Origin: W0P28-013 sp963621145
GTDB taxonomy: Bacteria; Bacteroidota; Bacteroidia; Bacteroidales; Paludibacteraceae
Assembly (NCBI GenBank): GCA_963621145.1
Contig: CAVFDI010000090.1
Span: 1-5,062, forward strand
DNA length: 5,062 nt
Reading direction: 5' to 3'
This document shows, in pieces, positions 1-4,661 of this stretch. A program made the position numbers and the translations under genes. Below the pieces are notes generated by a model. That model was given only the letters and a program-made list of their open reading frames with translations. It did not search any database and was not told the origin of the DNA. Position 1 is the first letter of the stretch. Each line of letters opens with the position of its first letter.

Positions 1-46
1 GGACAAAATAACAAGAGCAGCCGAATTGGCTGCTCTTGTTGTGTAT
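1..46. repeat. 46-bp direct repeat, copy 1 (downstream of abiEii)
   Basis: Bases 1-46 are identical to 1681-1726. The repeat contains a 13-bp perfect stem with a 5-nt loop plus flanking identical bases on both sides (GGACAAAAT on the left, GTGTAT on the right). Identity extends beyond what hairpin function needs, so the copies look related by duplication or recombination. This copy touches the window edge, so its true left end is unknown. Together the two copies bracket the AbiE operon as direct repeats. Confidence 0.97.
8..42 (-). terminator. hairpin terminator of the abiE operon
   Basis: The arm AACAAGAGCAGCC (10-22) pairs perfectly with 28-40 around the loop GAATT, starting about 10 nt after the abiEii stop codon on the minus strand. 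The minus-strand transcript then reads ATTTTGTCC, a weak U-tract. Position and strength suggest an intrinsic terminator or 3'-end-protecting hairpin. It is symmetrical, so it could also act on the other strand. Confidence 0.7.
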
Positions 47-50
47 CCGT

Positions 51-866
51 TTATTCCTCAGCAAACTGCATCAAATGAGCAACCTGTACAAAATAGTCAT
101 TCGACCAAATATCAAATTGGTGACGATCTACGACAAAGGGTTCCACATCGGATTTCACTTGAGCGATGTTGGTGGCTTGTAACCTCTCCAACAATAATGA
201 CATAAATTGTTCCTTTGTCATATCTTCACCATTAAATTGCAGAATACGTTCATGCAAATGTGACCAACTGAGTTGAACTCCATTACGCACATACCACTCA
301 AAATCATACCAATCACGACCTTTGACACGATTTTTCCAATTGCGGAAAACCAATGCGTGCATCTTGCCTGCGAACAGATCCGATAAAGTAAAACAACGCG
401 TCATAAAAGAGTAGGGTTGCATCAATAGTTTCTGCTCGGTATGGAAATGCAATGGCGGATTAACATCCACCTCAATCTTAATTTTCAAACTCTTTTCTGT
501 TTGAAACGACAGATCATATACATCCGTAGTGTCTTTCAAAAAAGCAGATTCCACTTTACCAAAATTCCGCTTATCTTTCTTTGTGATTTCCACCTTTCTT
601 CCAGCTAATTCAAACTCATTAATCACTACTGGGAAAAAAGACTCAAAATGGAACGCCTCGTTTGGTTGTAATAGCGAAAAATCCATGTCTTCTGAAAAGC
701 GTTGCAGACCATGAAAGATACGTAGACAAGTACCGCCATAGAACGCTGCCTGTTCAAAAAATCCAGCGCGATATAATCCTGCTAGTGCAATCTGTTGCAT
801 CACCTCTTGATGCGCTTTGCGCTCATCACCTGTGTAACGAGCCAACATTTGTTCATATATTGTCAT
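51..866 (-). CDS. abiEii: AbiEii/AbiGii-family nucleotidyltransferase toxin
   Basis: This is a 271-residue protein of the AbiEii family, the toxin half of AbiE (type IV toxin-antitoxin, abortive infection) systems. Family members have a DNA polymerase beta-like nucleotidyltransferase fold; the best studied relatives modify tRNA 3' ends and stop growth. Visible motifs: GGTCLRIFHG (about residues 44-53) followed by RFSEDMDFS (56-64), the nucleotidyltransferase signature with paired acidic residues; KIKIEVDVNPP (128-138), holding the likely third acid; and AGKMHALVFR plus KGRDWYDFEWY (about 166-192), the conserved Lys and Asp motifs of the family. All key residues appear present, so it should be active. 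I chose the ATG at 866, giving a 14-nt overlap with abiEi and so likely translational coupling; a TTG six codons upstream is possible but less likely. It is transcribed from the promoter upstream of abiEi and followed immediately by the repeat hairpin. Confidence 0.93.
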   Translation of the reverse strand: MTIYEQMLARYTGDERKAHQEVMQQIALAGLYRAGFFEQAAFYGGTCLRIFHGLQRFSEDMDFSLLQPNEAFHFESFFPVVINEFELAGRKVEITKKDKRNFGKVESAFLKDTTDVYDLSFQTEKSLKIKIEVDVNPPLHFHTEQKLLMQPYSFMTRCFTLSDLFAGKMHALVFRNWKNRVKGRDWYDFEWYVRNGVQLSWSHLHERILQFNGEDMTKEQFMSLLLERLQATNIAQVKSDVEPFVVDRHQFDIWSNDYFVQVAHLMQFAEE

Positions 867-1461
867 TACGAAGAATTTTTGCAATATTCAACAACGCTTT
901 GCTTTTCTTGCTTACTGTTGCAAGACGCTCAAATACAGCGGCATCCATCTTGTAGAAGGCGTCCATATCCAATCGTAAGTCTTGCTCTAGATATTCAAGT
1001 ATCTCTTTTTTGTATCGAAGTCGTACGCCCGAAGTAAGTATCACCAAATCGGACAACGCTTTCTCTGGCGATGCTATTTGAAAACTCACATTCTTTTCGG
1101 TTTGGATGCAGATGTCCAGTGCATAATAGTCCTTTGGAAGAAGTCGATATGAGAAATGCCCAAGCGCATTCTCAAACTCCTTCGATCGTAATGTGCTTAC
1201 CGATATCTCACTTTCTACATGTTCAGGTATAAGCCCATAATAGCGCAGAGCAGACTCGCACGACACATACGACGGACCATATAGATGATTCGCCACAAGG
1301 AAAAGATTGGTATTGCCATTGGCGGTAATATACAATCCTCGTTTCAATCGAACCAACTCGCCCTTCTGCTCCATATCAAGTATCTTTTGCATGGGAGCCT
1401 TAAATCCATCTAGGTACGAGCGTAGTACATCGATGGTCATTGGAATTGCTGGTATGGTCAT
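853..1461 (-). CDS. abiEi: AbiEi-family antitoxin / transcriptional regulator
   Basis: This 202-residue protein is the expected partner of the downstream AbiEii toxin: antitoxin gene first, toxin second, as in known AbiE operons. The N-terminal region (about residues 8-46), ending in the basic strand LVRLKRGLYIT, fits the winged-helix domain that AbiEi proteins use to bind their own promoter. YVSCESALRYYGLIPE (65-80) and SPEKALSDLV (131-140) match the conserved core of the AbiEi antitoxin domain. In the family the antitoxin represses the operon and neutralises the toxin without tight toxin binding (type IV). The frame is open back to 1605, but the first 48 codons overlap the promoter and look non-coding; ATG at 1461 sits just after an AAGGA-like stretch and close behind the promoter. 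ATG at 1440 is an alternative start. The end overlaps abiEii by 14 nt. Confidence 0.88.
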   Translation of the reverse strand: MTIPAIPMTIDVLRSYLDGFKAPMQKILDMEQKGELVRLKRGLYITANGNTNLFLVANHLYGPSYVSCESALRYYGLIPEHVESEISVSTLRSKEFENALGHFSYRLLPKDYYALDICIQTEKNVSFQIASPEKALSDLVILTSGVRLRYKKEILEYLEQDLRLDMDAFYKMDAAVFERLATVSKKSKALLNIAKILRNDNI

Positions 1462-1481
1462 AGTCCTTACGAATTTGACCG

Positions 1482-1512
1482 CAAAAGTAGTCAAAATATT
1501 CCACGTAAACAA
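1482..1512 (-). promoter_or_regulatory. candidate Bacteroidetes promoter for abiEi-abiEii
   Basis: On the minus strand a TTG (1510-1512), a 20-nt spacer and TACTTTTG (1482-1489) match the Bacteroidetes primary sigma pattern TTTG-(19-21)-TAnnTTTG. It predicts transcription starting near 1475 and a short leader before the ATG at 1461. Confidence 0.65.
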
Positions 1513-1522
1513 GAATATTCTT
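1493..1522. promoter_or_regulatory. possible AbiEi operator (AATATTC repeats)
   Basis: AATATTC occurs at 1495-1501 and again at 1514-1520, 19 nt apart, the second copy inside the perfect 12-bp palindrome AAGAATATTCTT (1511-1522). The sites overlap the -33 element and spacer of the promoter. AbiEi proteins are known to autorepress by binding repeats at their promoter, so this is a reasonable but unproven operator. Confidence 0.35.
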
Positions 1523-1609
1523 CGTTTTCGTGTTAAAAAATGACTTTTTATTGCACCTATTGAAGATATTTGTGGTTTGCCACTGCTAAGAGGTAATAGT
1601 TTCATTCTA

Positions 1610-1661
1610 TCAGGACATCGCCTCCACTACCGCCAACTCCGCCCCAAGTGCCAAAGCACCA
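1610..1661 (-). other. short GC-rich gene remnant
   Basis: This stretch between the abiE promoter and the repeat is clearly richer in G+C than its flanks. On the minus strand one frame reads NGALALGAELAVVEAMS and stop, like a protein C-terminus; it is preceded directly by an in-frame TAG, so no full gene is present. A second frame gives a short Gly-rich peptide. I see no start, leader or family match, so it is best regarded as a possible scrap left by recombination next to the repeat. Apart from this scrap, 1523-1680 holds nothing I can identify. Confidence 0.25.
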
Positions 1662-1680
1662 TTCTAGCATTTACCTATGT

Positions 1681-1726
1681 GGACAAAATAACAAGAGCAG
1701 CCGAATTGGCTGCTCTTGTTGTGTAT
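1681..1726. repeat. 46-bp direct repeat, copy 2 (downstream of fic)
   Basis: Identical over all 46 bases to 1-46, in the same orientation, with a start-to-start distance of exactly 1680 bp. The flanks differ (the right side reads TTTTATT here, CCGTTTATT at copy 1), so the right boundary is real. It lies about 40 bp downstream of the fic stop codon. Confidence 0.97.
1688..1722 (-). terminator. hairpin terminator downstream of fic
   Basis: Same 13-bp perfect stem (1690-1702 / 1708-1720) and GAATT loop as at 10-40, followed on the minus strand by ATTTTGTCC. A second, weaker inverted repeat (TATTGCCA 1730-1737 / TGGCAATA 1755-1762) lies between the fic stop and this hairpin. Confidence 0.65.
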
Positions 1727-1767
1727 TTTTATTGCCACAACTTTACGCCATAAATGGCAATATAAGA

Positions 1768-2841
1768 TTACAATGAAGGCGTTATGATGACTCGCCAAGA
1801 GTTGTTGTTTAGATTTCTCTCGACATAGTTCTTATCTATGAGTTGCGTAATAAGTTTGCGGACTGCTGTTATACTGATATCCAATGAATCTCTTATTTCT
1901 TCTATGGTCAAAGAAGGCTGGGCTTGCATCATTCTAAGCATTTTGGCATAATTAGGAGTGCGGAACTCAATCATTTCTCCATCGTACCACCAAACATTCT
2001 CATTGCGATGGGTAACAAATAGATAATCGTTGTAAATTTCATTCGCTACTATGCCTTGAAAATACTGCACGAAAGGTGCAATATCGTTGATGGTGGCATG
2101 CGCTCCATTACTCGGAACTTTACCCACATTCATATCTGCCTGATGCAATGCCTCAAGATAATCTTGTTTTTTTCGGCTACGAATAACTATCATAGGCAAA
2201 CCATGTCGAGATAAAATATAATTCGCCATCAAGCGAGCAATACGTCCGTTGCCATCTTCAAAAGGGTGAATACGAATATATCGATAGTGAAATAACGCAG
2301 CCAACTCTATAGGCGTGAGTTTCCCAATTTCTTCTTCTGAGTTATACCAATTGATAAGGTCTGTCATAAGAGCAGGCGTTTCTTCGGGAGAAGCATATTC
2401 AAAACGATCACCATAACGAGTAATGACCGAGTTGGGACGTGTTTTATATTGCCCTGCGTGAATGACATAACAGGTCTGAACCCCATTAGGAAGTTCCCTA
2501 TAAACCGTATAATCTTCGCGTAAAAGCGTTTGATGTAATGTACGAATGAAATTTTGTGTCAGGGGCATGTCTTTCAGCAAAGCCTCTTCGCTCATCATCT
2601 TCAACCCAACATTGCTTGCGGTCATCTCTTGTATATCGCGCACCTGTGCTTCTCCTACTATTTTGCCAAAAAGTAGGAGAATTTCGGTCTGCCCATAGGT
2701 CAGTGTGTTTCCTTCAATATGATTACTATTATAGTTGTAATCAATCGTAAAACGTCGGCTTAACCGTTCACGGTCTCTTTCGGATATAGGCTGAATCTCT
2801 TGCCAAATTTTTAATGCTCTCTTTACACTAACTTGTTTCAT
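1768..2841 (-). CDS. Fic-family protein (putative AMP-transferase), N-terminal inhibitory motif, C-terminal winged helix
   Basis: A 357-residue Fic-domain protein. Fic enzymes usually transfer AMP from ATP to hydroxyl side chains of target proteins and act as toxins or signalling enzymes. The full catalytic motif HPFEDGNGRIAR is at residues 192-203, with catalytic His192 and the acidic and Arg residues intact. SNHIEGN at 39-45 matches the S/TxxxE(G/N) inhibitory helix, placed N-terminal to the Fic core (class II), so activity is probably self-restrained by Glu43 rather than by a separate antitoxin; no small antitoxin gene is seen beside it. Residues about 308-347 (SLTIEEIRDSLDISITAVRK and following) look like a winged helix-turn-helix, common in this Fic subgroup and suggesting DNA binding or autoregulation. 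ATG at 2841 is the natural start and the length is normal for the subgroup. It is a single-gene unit with its own promoter and terminator. The cellular target cannot be told from the sequence. Confidence 0.95.
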   Translation of the reverse strand: MKQVSVKRALKIWQEIQPISERDRERLSRRFTIDYNYNSNHIEGNTLTYGQTEILLLFGKIVGEAQVRDIQEMTASNVGLKMMSEEALLKDMPLTQNFIRTLHQTLLREDYTVYRELPNGVQTCYVIHAGQYKTRPNSVITRYGDRFEYASPEETPALMTDLINWYNSEEEIGKLTPIELAALFHYRYIRIHPFEDGNGRIARLMANYILSRHGLPMIVIRSRKKQDYLEALHQADMNVGKVPSNGAHATINDIAPFVQYFQGIVANEIYNDYLFVTHRNENVWWYDGEMIEFRTPNYAKMLRMMQAQPSLTIEEIRDSLDISITAVRKLITQLIDKNYVERNLNNNSWRVIITPSL

Positions 2842-2882
2842 ACACTAAATGGTTGAGATTTATAAACTAATTTATTGGCTTT

Positions 2883-2896
2883 TTGTATGTATACAA
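2883..2896. promoter_or_regulatory. palindrome in the fic leader, possible operator
   Basis: TTGTAT-GT-ATACAA is a perfect inverted repeat (6-bp arms) between the predicted fic promoter and the fic start. TGTATGT recurs 33 bp away at 2917-2923, about three helical turns. Given the C-terminal winged helix of the Fic protein, autoregulation here is plausible but unproven. Confidence 0.3.
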
Positions 2897-2942
2897 CAAA
2901 TAAACTCGTTAAATGGTGTATGTGTAATAACCATTTTGGCTG

Positions 2943-2974
2943 CAAAATTATTCTTTTCTACTCATATACACAAA
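2943..2974 (-). promoter_or_regulatory. candidate Bacteroidetes promoter for fic
   Basis: On the minus strand TTTG (2971-2974), a 20-nt spacer and TAATTTTG (2943-2950) are a full match to TTTG-(19-21)-TAnnTTTG. Transcription would start near 2936, giving a leader of roughly 95 nt before the fic ATG. Confidence 0.7.
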
Positions 2975-3036
2975 TTTTGCCTCAAAAAAATACGCAATGA
3001 GGTCTTGTTGACTTTGTGTACCTCAGACCTAAGAAG

Positions 3037-3199
3037 TTATAGTTTTTGTTTTTCGACCATAGAAATGCGCTCCCACTGTCGTGCGGAGCGCGATTCAAGA
3101 GCGGCTTGTATCCGTTGTACTCCTTCGCCAACACCTACAGCCAAGATTGGTACTTCGTACTCCATTGGCGCGAAAACAGGCGGCAATAGAACTGTCTAA
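3037..3199. other. GC-rich block without a convincing gene
   Basis: Bases about 3062-3190 are much richer in G+C than the AT-rich DNA on either side, and several frames are open, so composition alone cannot pick one. On the plus strand one frame ends at TAG 3187-3189 and includes SFANTYSQDWYFVLHWREN, rich in NNC codons; another ends at TAA 3197-3199, just before the terminator. On the minus strand ATG 3165 to TAA 3037 gives a 42-residue peptide (MEYEVPILAVGVGEGVQRIQ and following). None matches a family I recognise. A remnant of a plus-strand gene whose terminator survives at 3216-3257 is the simplest reading; a short minus-strand gene or small RNA cannot be excluded. Apart from this block and the fic control sites, 2842-3215 shows nothing. 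Confidence 0.3.
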
Positions 3200-3215
3200 A
3201 CACCGAGTATCAAAG

Positions 3216-3257
3216 AAAAGAGGCTGCCTGACGGGTTCGTTGGGTGGCCTCTTTTTT
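3216..3257 (+). terminator. intrinsic terminator, probably bidirectional
   Basis: AAAAGAGGC (3216-3224) pairs with GCCTCTTTT (3247-3255), extended inside by G-U and C-G pairs, and is followed on the plus strand by six Ts (3252-3257). On the minus strand the hairpin is followed by a pyrimidine run (CTTTTCTTTG), so it may also work there. It implies a plus-strand transcription unit ending at about 3190-3200, although no intact gene remains upstream. Confidence 0.85.
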
Positions 3258-3290
3258 GTTTTACTGCCTAAAATTGTTGAAGAAAGTTTT

Positions 3291-3318
3291 TTTGTTTGCA
3301 AAAAAATTGCTATATTTG
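3291..3318 (+). promoter_or_regulatory. Bacteroidetes promoter for the major-paralogous-domain gene
   Basis: TATATTTG (3311-3318) followed by CA is an excellent TAnnTTTG -7 box. The nearest upstream TTTG (3291-3294, in a T-run) gives a 16-nt spacer, shorter than usual, so the -33 element is less certain. Transcription should start at about 3325. Confidence 0.7.
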
Positions 3319-3320
3319 CA

Positions 3321-3338
3321 TCAGCTTAAACAAGCTGA
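3321..3338 (+). other. stem-loop at the predicted 5' end of the transcript
   Basis: TCAGCTT (3321-3327) pairs perfectly with AAGCTGA (3332-3338) around a 4-nt loop. It overlaps the predicted transcription start, so it may form only in part in the RNA; it could otherwise be a 5'-protecting hairpin or a protein-binding site. Confidence 0.35.
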
Positions 3339-3387
3339 CAATAGCATACCTAGAAAAAACAAAAACTTTTCTATTATGAGAAACTAA

Positions 3388-4005
3388 AATGAAAAAGACA
3401 ATGCCTTTGGCACTTTTGCAGGGCACGACTATGTAGACCTTGGTTTACCAAGCGGTACACTATGGGCAACCTGCAACGTGGGTGCCACCCAACCCGAAGA
3501 GTATGGTAATCACTATGCATGGGGAGAAATTGACACAAAAACCACTTACGATTGGTCAACCTACAAGCATGCCAATGGTAGGTGTAATTATCTTACGAAA
3601 TACTGCGATGAAACATACCATGGAAATGACGGTTTCACCGACGCATTAACCACTCTTGAATCCGCCGACGATGCTGCAACACAAAATTGGGGCGGCAATT
3701 GGCGCATTCCAACCATTGATGAGTGGGAAGAATTGATTGAAAAATGCACATGGACATGGGTCACTAAAAATTACATGAATGGATACGAGGTAAAAGCGGC
3801 CAATGGCAATTCTATTTTTCTTCCTGCGGCTGGCATTCGCAACGGCGGTGAGCTGAACGACGCAGGCTCGTACGGCGGCCATTGGTCGAGTTCGCTCGAA
3901 ACAGACTACGAAGCCCAGGACGTGGGTCTCTGCTTCTTCCATAACGGCACTGACAGTGGTGACCGCTACTATGGGCTTTCTGTTCGCCCAGTGTTGGGTA
4001 AGTGA
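3388..4005 (+). CDS. Fibrobacter succinogenes major paralogous domain protein, start codon missing or frameshifted
   Basis: The 205-codon open frame carries a nearly whole major-paralogous domain (Fib_succ_major; thought to have an FGE/C-type-lectin-like fold), usually found in surface or secreted proteins of Bacteroidetes with unknown ligands. Landmarks: GHDYVDLGLPSGTLWATCNV (about residues 12-31), YAWGE, NWGGNWRIPTIDEWEELI (100-117), FLPAAGIRNGG, HWSSSL and the typical ending GLSVRPVLGK. The frame is open only from 3388, after a TAA at 3385-3387. Its first possible start is GTG 3478, which would cut off the conserved VDLGLPSG segment. Two nearby ATGs do not fit: 3376 gives MRN-stop, and 3389 (MKKTMPLALL, signal-peptide-like) is in another frame and stops at 3434. 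So the gene is probably 5'-damaged, or needs a -1 shift from the 3389 start. No complete signal peptide is visible. The last third is GC-richer than the rest. Confidence 0.8.
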   Translation, partial: NEKDNAFGTFAGHDYVDLGLPSGTLWATCNVGATQPEEYGNHYAWGEIDTKTTYDWSTYKHANGRCNYLTKYCDETYHGNDGFTDALTTLESADDAATQNWGGNWRIPTIDEWEELIEKCTWTWVTKNYMNGYEVKAANGNSIFLPAAGIRNGGELNDAGSYGGHWSSSLETDYEAQDVGLCFFHNGTDSGDRYYGLSVRPVLGK

Positions 4006-4065
4006 TTGGGCAGTTGCATGATGGAAGCAGGTAGGCGTCACCGTACGCTTTACCGAAACACTCAC

Positions 4066-4098
4066 TTTGGAGCAAGCGGTAGAGCAGATTTATCTTGT
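4066..4098 (+). promoter_or_regulatory. weak candidate promoter for the 61-codon ORF
   Basis: TTTG (4066-4069), a 21-nt spacer and TATCTTGT (4091-4098) resemble the Bacteroidetes consensus with a mismatch in the -7 box. It lies just upstream of ATG 4122. Evidence is limited. Confidence 0.2.
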
Positions 4099-4121
4099 TA
4101 AACTTAATAAACGACAAAACA

Positions 4122-4307
4122 ATGTTACAAATGATGGAAGCACTGTACTGGGGAACGGTGGTGAAACAGGCAGCGGAGGGCAACTCGGAAAAAATGGAGG
4201 AACTGGAGGCTCAAAACAGACTACGGCAGGAACACAACTTACCCACGATAGAGGAGGAGTTGATGGAGATGATCAAAAAGGCAAAGGAGCAAAAGAAGAA
4301 CCACTAA
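4122..4307 (+). CDS. small helical hypothetical protein (61 aa)
   Basis: I do not recognise this 61-residue product. It is rich in Glu, Lys, Met and Gln and should be almost wholly alpha-helical, perhaps coiled coil (NSEKMEELEAQNRLRQEHNL at residues 21-40, then EEELMEMIKKAKEQKK). ATG 4122 follows an A-rich leader (AAACGACAAAACA), typical of Bacteroidetes starts; an upstream TTG at 4095 is less likely. The overlapping frame, open across the same bases, encodes a Gly-rich low-complexity stretch that looks like a shadow of these GGA/GAG-rich codons, so I favour this one. It ends just where the polyvalent-protein frame begins to look real, so it may be either a separate small gene or the preceding piece of that protein, disconnected by a -1 frameshift near 4290-4307. 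Confidence 0.55.
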   Translation: MLQMMEALYWGTVVKQAAEGNSEKMEELEAQNRLRQEHNLPTIEEELMEMIKKAKEQKKNH

Positions 4308-4660
4308 CACCACCAACGGGAAGAGCAAAAGGCGCAATCGACGATTTCGCCAAAAAGATGACTGGCAAAGGTGTGAACCTTGTTGATAGTCCCGAAAAAC
4401 TACCAAAGAGCGAGGGAACAGCCTACCGTGCCATAAAAGATGGTGCGAGGGTAATGGGTTGGTTCAACATAAAAACTGGGCAAGTTTATATCTACACCCC
4501 CAACGCACGCAACTACAACGAGGTAATGAAAACTCTATTGCACGAGTTTGTAGCGCACAAAGGACTGCGCAATATGCTCGGAGCAAAAGAGTTTGATAAG
4601 TTGTGCCGTGATGTGTGGAAGATGATGCCATACGACCAACGCTTGCAATATGCCGTATAA
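4295..4660 (+). pseudogene. large polyvalent protein fragment A, zincin-like HExxxH segment
   Basis: About 121 codons starting EEPLTPPTGRAKGAIDDFAK look like an internal piece of the very large multi-domain 'polyvalent' proteins carried by phages and conjugative elements, which are thought to enter the recipient cell with the DNA. Key features: GKGVNLVDSPEKLP, then GQVYIYTPNARNYNEVMKTL, then LLHEFVAHKGLRNML, whose HEFVAH (codons 4541-4558) is the HExxxH form of a putative metallopeptidase-like motif seen in this group. There is no ATG start at the head of the fragment, though the same frame is open back to 4022 through a Gly-rich stretch I regard as non-coding. The frame ends at TAA 4658-4660, while the expected continuation of the family sequence is in the next frame. 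Function is inferred from family resemblance only; the enzyme activity is unproven. Confidence 0.6.
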
Positions 4661-4661
4661 T

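Noticed and set aside
529..1037. Several plus-strand open frames over the AbiE genes
   Set aside because: Shadows of the well supported abiEi/abiEii genes; no motifs, promoter or start context of their own.
1462..1605. N-terminal extension of AbiEi by 48 codons to 1605
   Set aside because: It crosses the predicted promoter and palindrome, has a composition unlike the rest of the protein, and would make AbiEi longer at the point where the winged helix should start.
1..1726. Insertion sequence with the 46-bp repeats as its ends
   Set aside because: The repeats are direct rather than inverted relative to each other, and no transposase is encoded between them.
1730..1762. Inverted repeat TATTGCCA/TGGCAATA as a second fic terminator
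   Set aside because: Eight-bp stem with a 17-nt loop and competing inner pairing (GCCAT-AA-ATGGC); weaker than the adjacent 13-bp hairpin, so not called separately.
3062..3199. Template repeat of a diversity-generating retroelement
   Set aside because: A template should be A-rich at variable sites and share a near-identical flank with the target gene end (GLSVRPV codons); this block has neither, and no reverse transcriptase is present.
3646..4065. Long minus-strand open frame (139 codons) opposite the major-paralogous-domain gene
   Set aside because: It is antisense to a domain with clear conserved motifs, is Cys/Arg-rich with no recognisable features, and follows from the GC-rich codons of the real gene.
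4022..4294. Upstream extension of the polyvalent frame, including VTVRFTETLTLEQAVEQIYL and a Gly-rich stretch
   Set aside because: Open but without family resemblance; the Gly-rich part is best explained as the off-frame reading of the helical 61-codon ORF.
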